Assembly: GCA_948144175.1 (NCBI GenBank)
Contig: CANXME010002096.1
Location: forward strand, 1,736,001 to 1,800,000
Source of the DNA: Closterium sp. NIES-65
Taxonomy: Eukaryota; Streptophyta; Zygnematophyceae; Desmidiales; Closteriaceae
Length of the DNA stretch: 64,000 nt
Direction: 5' to 3'
The notes below the pieces were generated by a model that saw nothing but the letters and a program-made list of their open reading frames with translations, was not told the DNA's origin and did not search any database. Shown in pieces: positions 20,241 to 29,685 of the stretch. Position 1 is the stretch's first letter. Each line of letters begins with the position of its first letter. Made by a program: the position numbers and the translations under genes.

Positions 20241-22752
20241 TTTTTACCTATTGACTCCTTTTGCTTTCCCACACCCAGCTGTTTCTCGAGTTTCAGAGCA
20301 TAAAAAACGTGGGTGTGTTCCCCGTCGGCTTCCTCTACCCGGACGAATACTCGAGGCGGAACCGGCATATACACCACACGCCCATGGTAGAGAGACCGCT
20401 TGTAAAGAGGACGGAGAGCGGGGGCCTGCAGGTGTACGGGTGGGAGACGTTTGAGTGGTTCATCTCAAAGGCCAGGCGGAAATTCAACGTTGACATGGGA
20501 GGATTTGCGTTCCGGTGAGCCTTTCTAATGGTAGAGGGGGTTACTTGTCATGGGGTTGAATGGAAAGTGGGAGTCTCTAGATGTTTGAGTGGTTCATCTC
20601 AAAGGCCAAGCGGAAATTCAACGTTGACATGGGAGGGTTTGCGTTCCGGTGAGCCTTTCTAATGGTAGAGGGGGCTACTTGTCATGGGGTTGAATGGAAA
20701 GTGGGAGTCTCTAGATGTTTGAGTGGTTCATCTCAAAGGCCAGGCGGAACTTCAACGTTGACATGGGAGGATTTGCCTTCCGGTGAGTCTTATGAATGAT
20801 AGAGAGGCTGCTTGTAATGGGGATGGATGGGGATGGGGAGAGGGAGGGGGGGGGAGCCTGCAGGTGTACGGGTTGGTGGGAGACGTTTGAGTAGTTCATC
20901 TCCAAGGCCAAGCGGAAATTCAATGTTGACATGGGAGGGTTTGCCTTCCGGTGAGCTTTATACATGGATGGTCGGGAAGCTGCTTGTAATGGGGATGGAT
21001 GACAGGGATTTTGCAGGTGTATGAGTGGGTGGGAGACGTTTGAGTGGTTTATCTCAAAGGCCAAGCGGAAATTCAATGTGGACATAGGGGGGGTTTGCGA
21101 GTCTGCTTGTAATGGGGATGTAATGGGGGGGGGGAGGTGGATGGGAGAGAGGCGTTTGAGTGGTGTCATTTCCAATGCCAAATGGAAATCTAATGTGGGT
21201 ATAGAGCGTGTGTGAACGTGTGTGCATGTGTGTGAGTGTCTGTGCGTGTGTGTGAGCGTGAATGAGCGTGACTGAGCGTGTGTGAGCGTGTGTGCGCGTG
21301 TGTGAGCGTGTGTGAGCGTGTGTGCGCGTGTGTGCGCACATGTGTTCTGAGGGTGAGGGAGGGGGGAAATTAATGGGGAGGGGGAGGAGAGGGAGGGGGG
21401 GGGAGGGGGGGGATGGGAGGAGGAAGGGGAGGGGGTGGGGGGGAGGGAGGGAAGGGGGGAGGGAGGAAGCCAGGCGCACGTGCGGGTGCATGCATGCATG
21501 CATGTATTCACGTATGGAGTAAGACACTCCCCCTCCCACCCCCTTTCACCACCACCCCCCCAACCACTTCCACTGTGCTCGTTGCTCCCTACTTCTACCC
21601 TGCATGCAGCTCGGAGCTGCTCTGGCAGAACCGCTCCTTTCCTCATTCCCACCACCTTCCCCCTCCCCCTTTCACCCCCCCTCTCCCAGCTCGGAGCTGC
21701 TCTGGCAGAACCGCACAGACATGCAGGGCTACCCACCCACACCACCCTGTGCACACCTTTTCCTTTATGCTACTCCCCCCCCCGCCCTCATCCCCCCCTT
21801 CTTTCCCTCTTCCCCCCATGGTCTTCCCAGCTCTGAGCTGCTCTGGCAGAACCGCACAGACCTGCCGGGCTACCCACGCCACCCGCTGCGATTCGAAGCC
21901 AGCTGGCAAGGGTCAGTCTCCCACTCGACTAATGCATGATCATTGCCCTCTCCCAGCCCTCTCCCAGCCGATTTTTAAGGCACCTCAAAAACCCACTCCC
22001 AGCCCTCTTCCAGCCCACTTGCTGCCGTCCCCCTCTCCCTCTCCGTCTCTCTGCCCTCTCCCTCTCCCATTCCTCTCTCCCCTCTCCCCTCTCCCCTCTC
22101 CCCTCTCCCCTCTCCCATCTCCCATCTGCGACGACTCCGTTTGTTCCCGCTGCCTTTTCTCAATTGAAGCAATTTTGCCCGTTTCTTTCTCCCAGCCACC
22201 CTTGCTGCGGCTTCTCAACTGTTTGGAGCATGGCCCTTCCGTGTCTGCCATTGCTTGCTGCATCCTGCACAGATACTTGTCTAGCCTGTTCCACAAGCCA
22301 CATATGTGTTTCCCAATCCAAGTGACTCCTCCACATGCCATTAGTGCCACATTTTGACGACTTGATCCTAACCCCACATTTTGACGACTTGATCCTAACC
22401 CTGGTACCTTATCACTTTATGTGCGTGGTAATGCCTGTGTTTCTTATACTGAATGTGATTTGCCGACATGGCGTGTACAAGCAGCCAACTGGAAGCCACG
22501 TTTTTAAGCCGACTGGTTCCAGATGCGAGTTATTTGGAGCCATTAGCTAATGGATGCACACTAGTGCTGGTGTGGCACCTTCACGTGGAGGCAAACCGGC
22601 AACACATGTACCCCATTGGCTGGAGAGTGCCTCAACCCGTTGACCTTGAGCCTGCAGATGAATATGACACATGGCGGTTTATCATTGGTCGGCAAAGGCA
22701 CCGGATTAGGGGCCTAGGCCCGAAGGACATGCCGTTTACTTACAGACCATAA
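15494..22752 (+). CDS. GT43 family glycosyltransferase (IRX9/IRX14-like, putative xylan xylosyltransferase)
   Basis: Seven exons: 15494-16135, 16948-17031, 18120-18218, 19116-19238, 20279-20514, 21831-21911, 22485-22752. Phases all agree; product 510 residues, close to plant IRX14 (about 525). It is a type II Golgi membrane protein: short basic N-terminus, signal anchor at residues about 24-44 (IRLLLVALGGAMILSGLRFV), Ser/Pro-rich stem to about 180, then the GT43 domain. Landmarks: LLAVTPTHAR (residues about 200-212), LVLWIVIEAP in exon 2, the metal-binding triad VVYFMDDDN in exon 4, FPVGF and FEWFISKA in exon 5, LLWQNR in exon 6, and VWHLHVEANRQHMYPIGW near the C-terminus. In plants GT43 proteins act in xylan backbone synthesis; beta-1,4-xylosyl transfer here is inferred from family. 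Every exon edge has truncated tandem copies in the introns, and six introns contain satellites and palindromes. Confidence 0.92.
16233..16280 (+). repeat. truncated copy of GT43 exon 1 end with donor
   Basis: Repeats the last 40 or so bases of exon 1 (coding LLAVTPNHARAMQ) followed by GTGGGTG, the same donor as at 16136. A shorter piece recurs near 16344-16358. Confidence 0.85.
16671..16746. repeat. long inverted repeat built round GAGACGTCTC palindromes
   Basis: TGTAGCGAGGTTGTTTTTGA and the following GACGTCTC at the left are mirrored as a reverse complement at the right, with an inner TTTTGATCGACTCAAAA-like palindrome between. The whole insert is flanked by a direct repeat, GTGACCCTTGGTGTCCTTCC, at about 16648-16667 and 16748-16767. 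Confidence 0.9.
16803..17345 (+). repeat. tandem copies of GT43 exon 2 pieces
   Basis: A 5' piece of exon 2 (coding VVYFIRLAAF) lies at 16803-16860 before the real exon (16948-17031). After it, a unit of about 98 bp holding the 3' half of exon 2, its GT donor and a GAGTCGACTC palindrome is repeated three more times (copies ending near 17135, 17233 and 17344). Confidence 0.92.
17391..17757. repeat. inverted-repeat-bounded segment, possible MITE
   Basis: CTTAAAGCCAGGGTCTCA at about 17393 recurs as its reverse complement, TGAGACCCTGGCTTTAAG, ending near 17755, bounding a segment of about 360 bp without coding potential. The CAGGG start recalls hAT ends, but no clean direct target duplication is visible. 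Confidence 0.4.
18491..19027 (+). repeat. four truncated copies of the 5' edge of GT43 exon 4
   Basis: Copies at about 18491-18545, 18645-18687, 18876-18916 and 18987-19027 repeat AG-acceptor plus coding for ETSKWNKAVLQ; the complete exon is at 19116-19238. Two identical 50-bp intron segments (18691-18740 and 18778-18827) flank a GAGACGTCTC palindrome at 18750-18759. Confidence 0.92.
19292..19354 (+). repeat. copy of the 3' half of GT43 exon 4
   Basis: Repeats the exon 4 stretch coding ERRIQGVV through AYLPQ and its donor (GTAGG), with changed bases in the DDD-coding part. Confidence 0.88.
20151..20237. repeat. (CT)n microsatellite
   Basis: About 43 perfect CT dinucleotides in GT43 intron 4, just after a truncated copy of the exon 5 acceptor edge (20111-20150, coding QFFIEFQSF). 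Confidence 0.97.
20581..21100 (+). repeat. four copies of the 3' edge of GT43 exon 5
   Basis: Copies near 20581-20655, 20717-20787, 20886-20956 and 21038-21097 repeat the stretch coding FEWFISKAKRKFNVDMGG and most keep the GGTGAGC donor. The complete exon ends at 20514. Confidence 0.9.
21607..21737 (+). repeat. two copies of the 5' edge of GT43 exon 6
   Basis: Copies at about 21607-21635 and 21688-21737 repeat CAG acceptor plus coding for SELLWQNR(TDMQGYP). The complete exon is 21831-21911. Confidence 0.9.
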
Positions 22753-23697
22753 AAGGAGAGAGGCAGCATGATTGATGCCTTGCTCTTAGAGCTTTGGATG
22801 GAAATGAATGATCTTGTGAAAATCTTGTCCCCACACATCAGCCTTCTATACTGATGAGGCTCCTATTCTAATAGTGGGGTCATTTGCACGTGACGGGCAT
22901 GGTGCAGCCAGCCCTTGGCTCGTCTCATCACACTGGTAACAGCACGTCACAATAGTCATGATTGACGTGGCTCCTGCTGTATGTGGTGAAGTATGAATGA
23001 TCCAGTTGGCGCTTCTCAAATGCTTGACGACTCCATCCAAAAGTGTGTTGGCAGGTGATGCTGACAGTTTAGCTTGAGTTACTGAAAATGCGCCGGTAAT
23101 TCAGGAAGAACCGAGCCGTGACATCTGCGCGGTCACACAACCGTGTCGCGTCACGTGTCACACACATTTGACTGCAGCCCACTAACACCACCCCCAGACC
23201 CGCGCCGCGTTTCCAGCATTTTCGTAGGCTGGGCCGTGGGATCATTAGGCTTTCGTACGCCACCACACAAAAATACGCCGTACCGTGTCCCACCGTACCG
23301 AGCCTTTCAGTGACAGGCAGCTCTCCTTGTTACGTAAGGGAGAACACACTCGCTTACACACACATCAGCTTCATCCAACACCTCACTTCTCTCAGTCACA
23401 CAGATTAGAGCAATCCGCCTCACGAGCAATCCGCCGCACGACCTTCATCTCCAGGCGAACCATTGATCGGTTTCCGCAAGCCGACAGCTGAGTTTCCCAA
23501 CCTGTCAAGTCGGAGACTCGTTCTTTACTTACGAACTGTCTCACAATTGGATAGGTCCGAAGTTAAACAGGTCTGACGACTTCCAATGGCAGCGGCCCGA
23601 TTAGGTTTTGAAGAGTGCTGACACGCACAATACTCCCATTCCGTTACGGTTGCTTACCTTTTGTTTTCTTCTATAGAGTTATATCACGCCTGCCAGA
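22753..23697. other. intergenic, 3' of GT43 gene
   Basis: No gene recognised. Holds the GT43 3' untranslated region and presumably the promoter of the small gene at 23698. No repeats of note. Confidence 0.4.
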
Positions 23698-24070
23698 ATG
23701 GAGCCAGTTTTGACACTCCAGCCTTTTAGCACGAGCAAGAAGAGCTCGGTCTTCGAATCCGGTCAGATGTGGGATGTCGGAGCAATGGTGTTAGGAGGCG
23801 TTGTTCCAGGGGTTGTGCTCGTGAAGTGCGTGGCTGCTGTGGGAGCCATCGCGTTCTCGTCATGGTGCGCCGTGGTGGTGGTGGTTGCTGCTGGCCTCCA
23901 ACAAATACACAGTAAGTTGATTTTGAAGGCTTACTACCGTTGACACCAGTATGTTCGCCGAAGCGACCCTCGTGCTCCTCATTGATCGTGAATAGCGGTA
24001 CTCAGGCTCCCCTTTTCCCCCTATTTCCTCAGGTTTTGACGCTGACGGCTACGCTCAGCAAGATTGCTAG
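23698..24070 (+). CDS. small hydrophobic protein of unknown function, two exons
   Basis: Exons 23698-23911 and 24033-24070 join in phase 1 to give 83 residues; the 121-bp intron starts GTAAGT and ends with a pyrimidine tract and CAG. The protein has a short polar N-terminus (MEPVLTLQPFSTSKKSSVFE), one long hydrophobic stretch at about residues 28-67 that could form one or two membrane helices, and a short acidic C-terminus ending YAQQDC. The start is the first ATG in the frame. I do not recognise a family. Without splicing the frame would run only to 23943. It sits between the GT43 gene and the four-helix protein gene, same strand. Confidence rests on good splice sites and protein-like composition only. 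Confidence 0.5.
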
Positions 24071-25594
24071 TTAATGCTCACACGATCTAGGTTCACGCTG
24101 AATGGACGTCCGCGATTTTTTCTAGGCATCGCGAGACTAACTTCTTGAGGTGACGGCAGACAATTGCTGTTAAAGCTCGAAGCTGCTTCACCATTTTTCC
24201 TCAGCCATTCATCTGTATAGTGGGTTCAGTATTTGCTTAGGATATATCTGGCATGCGCCTGCCAGTCTGTATATGCCTTGGTGCTTTTTGTCTGTGCATA
24301 GTTATTTTACCCATGTTTGGCACTGCATCAATCAAGATTGCAGCTGAATGAAGTCTCTTAATGCCTCCATAGCTCGTACTATTGGTAAATGATACTGGCA
24401 AATCCTGATGCCCATCATACCGTATCAGGTTTTTGGCATATCTAATACCGGTAGAAAGTATTTTGCCACCTTCTAGTAGGATAATCTGGCAATAAATTCC
24501 ACACAGGTTGATCCAAATCCCCACATTTCAAACCAACCATCAGCCGCACCACAATTCTACCGTAATGTAAATAAGAAAAGGTCGCAGAATTTCCGTACTG
24601 AACCGTAGCGCACCGTATCACGTATTCTCCATTCCCCATCCCTCGGCTTTGCCAGATTCCCTCACCACCACCCCTCCCGCTTGTAAAGCGTATGTTATTC
24701 CTGAGCCTCCTATAATTCAGATTCTGCTTGAACCTTCTCATACACTGGCCGTATTGCACCAATCATCCCTCTGCACTTTTCGCGCTCAGGCCAGGTATAA
24801 TGCATTCGCGTACTTCGTCCTAGCTCTTGAGTCTCGCTGCTCGCGCACAAGCCCTGTGGGGCAAGCAACTTGAAATGGCCGCCATGGTAGCCGCACACTC
24901 TCCTTCCACAGTAATAGCTCCGTGGTGGTTTCGTTTGCACCGAGCTTCCCGTTCAACTGTGTTTCCAGGGTCATTCCCCCCCGTACCCACGAGTACTCCG
25001 CGATTTAAACCGATTTCTACCAATTTTTACCGGGAATTTCGTATTTACCGGAATCCACTGTATCTCCCAGCGGCGCAAACAGCTCGACAAGATGACATAT
25101 TCTTAGCTCCCTTATGGGCCATTTGGGTCTTGTTTCATGCGACGTCGTGCGACTTCGAGTAACTTCGTACGGCTTCATCCATGCAGCATGACATCACGGT
25201 CGCCACCCGAGGGCTCTGATTGGAGACTGACATTGGTCGCAAACATTTGTTAAGCACCAGATTACGGCGCTGGAACCACTTCTGAGGCGCCTCAAAAAAG
25301 TCGCCACTTGAGAGCTCCGATTTAAGACTGACATTGGTCGAAGGCAACTTATAAACACAGAACTACGGCGCTGGAACCAACTGTTACTAGACGCTTGCTT
25401 TGGCCAATGAATGCATTCTGAATCGCAGCGTGAGTTTCAAAGGGAGGGGGATTATTTTCTGGAGCAGGCTACGGAACGTCAGGAAAAGTGGACCGCGTCA
25501 GGAAGAAGACGGCGCAGCGTGAAGGCATTGTTCCCAAACGCAAGACGCATCGTCATCGGCGTCATTTCCGTTAACAAACGCGAGACGCGTCGTC
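24071..25594. other. intergenic stretch with a palindrome-separated duplication
   Basis: No gene seen. At 25199-25282 and 25301-25384 an 84-bp segment (starting GTCGCCAC, ending GCGCTGGAACCA) is present twice as diverged direct copies; the junction holds the palindrome GAGGCGCCTC at 25284-25293. The rest is ordinary, moderately AT-rich DNA likely to include the promoter of the next gene. Confidence 0.5.
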
Positions 25595-28500
25595 ATGGAT
25601 CCGCCATCGAAGATCATTCCCGTCAGCTTACGAATCGCGGAAATCGCGTTCGCGGTCGGCTCCATAGGGTGAAGACTTCGGACCCTGACTCAAAAGTCTT
25701 TTAACCTGGTTTCTCATTGCTTACTGTTTCCTCTCCTCCTCACTGTACCATCATCACCCTTTCAAGTTAAATTCGCCTGTTACCTCCGTCAAAATCACAT
25801 AGTTGGGTAATCCACGTTCTTATTGCGGTAATTTCTCTGAGTTCCCGTTTTTATTGACTTAGGACCAAGGTTCTGTGCTTCAGCCTGTGCTTCAGTCTGT
25901 ACTTCAGATTGAGCTTCAGTCTGTGCTTCAGTTTTCTTTCCCAGTCTACATGACTGACCCCCGCTCATCTCTGCCTGCATCTGCTGCTCACCCACCCGTC
26001 TGTTCCCATCAAATTTCCCATGAAGCTCAATTACCGTTCTGAGAATCTGAGACGTCTCAGATTCTTGAACCAGACGCCCGCTGCTGCTCGCCCTGTCCAC
26101 ATGGGTGAATACTCCATCATTCCCGCACCTCACCCACCTATCTCTTCACACCTCCTCACACCTCCTCACACCTCTTCACACCTCATTCCTCCCCACACCT
26201 CCACACCCCTCCTCCACCCCTCCTCACCCCTCCTCACCCCTCTTCACCCCGCTGCACCCCTCCTCATCCGTCCCCATCAGGCTGTCAGTAAAGCTGGACC
26301 ACCGAATGAGCCAGGCGCCAACGCTTCTGCTCAACCTCACCCTGGGCATGGCGGGACTCTTCGCGAGCATGTTACTGTGTTACATCCACACCTCCTGCTT
26401 CGTCTACCTCCACACGCCTCCTCATCGCCCCTCACCCCTCTTTACCCCTCCTCACCTGTCCGCATCAGGCTGTCACTGAAGCTGGACGACCGAATGAGCC
26501 AGGCGCCCACGCTTCTTCTCAACCTCACCCTAGGAATGGCAGGGTTGTTTTCGAGCGCCATGTTACTGTGTTACATCCACACCTCCTGCTTCGCCTACCT
26601 CCACACGACCAGGGTGAACCTGCTGCTGCAGGTCATTGAAAGCAACGTGAGTCCATGCATGCAATAGTTCAAGATGAGTCGACTCGAGTCTAGATTTACA
26701 CGAGTTGGTTCTCAAGATATGCTCCAAAGAAAGGTCTACGAGATAAAACTTTCTGCTACGTTTTACCTCCAAACGACCAGGTGGCTTGAACCTGCTGCTG
26801 CAGGTCGTCGAAAGCAACGTGAGTCCTTTTGAAAGTCTCACGGGTCACATGCGTGAGTCCATGCGTGCATCTAGATTTCACATGAGTCCCACGGGTCACA
26901 TGCATGAGTCCATGCGTGCATCTAGATTTCACATGAGTCCCACGGGTCACATGCATGAGTCCATGCGTGCATCTAGATTTCACATGAGTCCCACGGGTCA
27001 CATGCATGAGTCCTCTAATGCTATACTATACTGCTATGCCTGCTCCCAATGCCTCCTCCCTGCTCGTCCCTCCACAGTTCTTTACACTCATGGTGCTCGT
27101 CTCTCATGATTACAGCAGTCCGTTCACGGGCCACCATGACTCATTACAACGCGGCTCAACTTCCTCTCCTGCTCCCACTGGCCCCCCTGTTCGTCCCTCT
27201 GCAGTTCTTCACACTCGTGGTGCTTGCAGCAGCCAGTGCGCGGGCCACCGCCATCACTGACTCATACGGGCTCAACTGCAGCGGGTATGTGCTGCTGTGG
27301 GTGCTGCTGGGTGCAGCTCGGTGCTGCTGGGTGCTGGCGGGTGCTGCCGGGTGCTGCTGGGTGCTGCTGTGTCTACCAAGGCTGATAGGCATGGCACAAC
27401 AGGCTGCCTAGCTGCCGATAGGTCTCAATTTGTTCTCTCCTGCAAACATGTCGCCCATGTCACCTGCAAGGACTATCACATGCGGTGACAGCTTCCCATG
27501 CCCTTCTCATGCCGCCCTTTCCTTGCCCGCCCTTTCTCCACCGCCCCTCCTCATGCCGCCCCACCCCGTCCCATGCCGCCATGCCCATGCCGCCCGTTCC
27601 CATGCCGCCCCTTCCCATGCCGCCCCATCTCATGCCACCCCATCCCATGCCACCCCATCCCATGCCACCCCATCCCATGCCACCCCATCCCATGCCACCC
27701 CATCCCATGCTACCCCGTCCCATGCCACCCCATCCCATGCTACCCCGTCCCATGCCACCCCATCCCATGCTGCCCCGTCCCAGGCTGCTCCCCATTCCGC
27801 CCCTTCCCATGCCACACCTTGCGATGGCATCCCTTGGCAAGGCGCCATGGTCACCGGGTCAGCTCAAGTCATCCTCATGTTTGATGGGTCGTGCCAGTGA
27901 CCTGCTGGCTCTGCTCACAGCGCTCTCCTTTGGGGCTGCCTGCTGGTGAGTCGGTGTAACGCACATCACCGCACAGCACAGCTCTGCACCGCGCCACACC
28001 TGTGGTGCCTGATGGGTCGTGCCAGTGACCTGCTGGCTCTGCTCACAGCGCTCTGGTGAGTGAGACACGTCAACTCTCAAGTGAATGCACTGCGTGCGTT
28101 TTTTGTTGTGTGTGTATTCTAGTGAGTTGTACCCTCTATAACTTCGCCATCTGCCTCTAGAAGCTGCCTGCTGGTGAGACAATAATTCTCTGAGACACCT
28201 TATAGAAGAAAACCCCTATCCCTCTCCACCCCAGTGACTCCTTCGTCCCTCCCCATGCCATCACCAAATGTTTTTCTTAAAAAAAAAATCCCTGAACCAG
28301 TTGTACCCGCTTCTGTTTCCATGATTTGCCCCCCTCTTTTCCTTATTCCGGTGCCTACTTCCTTCTCCCCTCCGAATGCCACACTACATTTACCCTCAGG
28401 TATTTCGCAGTGTGCTTGTACAGGCTGCGCCCTCCGCCAGTTGTATCTGCCTTGGGGAAGAAAAGTGTTAGAAGGGTTGTCACCAGAGATAATGGAAAGA

Positions 28501-29171
28501 GCTCGTCTGGGAGTTCTGAAAGGGCGACTTCTGAGAGTGAAGGAAGGAAAAGCGTTCAAACGGTGTTCACTGGAGATAGTGGGAAGAGGTCAGTTGTAAG
28601 CGTTGAGAGGGCGTCCGTTGAAACTGATAAAAGAGGAGGGATTCAAACGGTGTTCAGTGGCGATGTGAGGAACTTGATTGTACGCGTTGATAGGGTGGCA
28701 CCAGGAAACACTGAGACGCCATCACATGAAGATTTCGAAAGGGTAGAAGTTAGGGGTATCAATGTAGCAGCAGGTGTGAATGTTGAAGGGGGAGCAATCG
28801 GGGATACTGAAGCGGCAACAGCTGGGGATATAAGCGCAGGAGTTGGGGATATCGATATACCGACAAGCGTGGATGTTGAAGTGTTAGGGATTGCGGATGG
28901 TGAAAGAGCAGCAGTTAGTGATATTGAAGCGGCAGCAGCTGGAGATATCGAAAGGGGAGCAGGTCCTGTTGTTAAAAGGGCAGCAGCAGGGGAGATTGAA
29001 AGTGCAGCAGAAGTTGGGGATAGGGTTATTGAAAGGGTATTAGCTGGGGATATTGAGAGGATAACCGTCCGGGACACTGCAAGGGCAGCAGATGGGGAAA
29101 AGGAGAGTGCACCAGAAGTTGACACTGTTTTGGCACCAGCTGGAGACATTGAAAACGGGTCGCCTGTGTAA
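25595..29171 (+). CDS. four-helix membrane protein with long acidic C-terminal tail (unknown family)
   Basis: Exons 25595-25668, 26469-26646, 27205-27284, 27898-27945, 28400-29171; all junction phases agree and give 383 residues. Predicted membrane helices: about 10-27 (SLRIAEIAFAVGSIGLSL), 37-66 (LLLNLTLGMAGLFSSAMLLC onward), 85-101 (FFTLVVLAAASARATAI) and 111-133 (DLLALLTALSFGAACWYFAV). The last exon adds about 250 residues of Ala/Val/Asp/Glu-rich sequence with repeated GDIE-like motifs, probably cytosolic. The short four-helix layout with an Arg in helix 1 recalls MARVEL or CASP-like proteins, but key family motifs are not clear, so no function is given. The alternative first exon at 23698 was rejected because its phase does not fit exon 2. 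Introns contain truncated copies of exons 2, 3 and 4 and tandem arrays. Confidence 0.68.
26274..26420 (+). repeat. truncated copy of exon 2 of the four-helix protein gene
   Basis: CAG acceptor followed by coding for LSVKLDHRMSQAPTLLLN and on to the HTSCFVYLH part, then diverging before the donor. Complete exon 2 is 26469-26646. A further copy of the exon 2 end with GTGAGTCC donor lies at about 26780-26826. Confidence 0.88.
26840..27012. repeat. tandem repeat, unit about 51 bp, seeded from a splice donor
   Basis: Three to four copies of a unit reading CATGAGTCCCACGGGTCACA then TGCATGAGTCCATGCGTGCA and CTAGATTT. The GTGAGTCC-like core matches the donor of exon 2, suggesting that the array grew from the exon 2 boundary. 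Confidence 0.75.
27560..27800. repeat. CCCATGCCACCCCAT-type tandem repeat
   Basis: About 15 copies of a 15-bp unit CCCATGCCACCCCAT in intron 3 of the four-helix protein gene. It keeps all frames open, creating false Pro/Met/His-rich open frames on both strands. Confidence 0.9.
28014..28172 (+). repeat. copies of exon 4 of the four-helix protein gene
   Basis: GATGGGTCGTGCCAG and the exon 4 start are repeated at 28014-28056, running into a GTGAGTGAG donor; a short copy of the exon 4 end (GCTGCCTGCTG plus GTGAGA) lies near 28162-28177. The complete exon is 27898-27945. Confidence 0.85.
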
Positions 29172-29685
29172 GTATTTTTCAATAACTAGACACAGGGGAG
29201 GGAGGAGAGGGGGGGTGGGCAGGTTTTTTTAGGGGGTGGGGGACAGGGGCGGAGGGGGCGGGGAGGGGGGGAGGGGAGAGAGAGGGGGGGGGGATAGTTT
29301 AAGCTTTTTGATGCCATGTAACTGACGACACATGTGCGAAGACTTGTAACGCTTATCACAGGCGTGTCATTTAATCAGCTTCACACCTCGTGTACCAAGG
29401 CAAATTGGAATGTGGAGTATGATATTGTGATAGATTTTATGTAGCTTCGCCTACAAAGAGACACAGTAGAATCTTCGACGTGTAGCTTATATCGGAACTT
29501 CCCGCGTTCACCTCCGTCTGACACAAACACCAATCTCGAGGATGAGCTGCTGTTGCATCACTCCGACAAGTTGTCTCGAACCGCGTTCACCTTCGTCTGA
29601 CCGAGTTTTTCGGTGACGTTCGGCATTCGTCCAAGCTATCACGTGTCGGAACGGGTCATCACGTGTCAGCAGCTGAGCTGCTGAC
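29172..29685. other. intergenic between four-helix protein and SET gene
   Basis: 514 bp. A G-rich run (29190-29300) follows the stop codon; the rest is expected to contain the promoter of the SET gene. No specific element identified. Confidence 0.4.

Noticed and set aside
21354-21480. G-rich run as a telomere-like or G-quadruplex regulatory element
   Set aside because: Irregular GGGGGAGG low-complexity DNA common in these introns; no specific support.
23698-23911. First exon of the four-helix membrane protein
   Set aside because: It ends in phase 1, whereas the next gene's exon 2 needs phase 2; the short exon at 25595-25668 fits and extends a membrane helix, and 23698-23911 pairs in phase with 24033-24070.
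28643-29182. Minus-strand 179-codon Ser/Thr/Ala/Pro-rich frame
   Set aside because: Complement of the repetitive last exon of the four-helix protein gene; no splice context or motif of its own.
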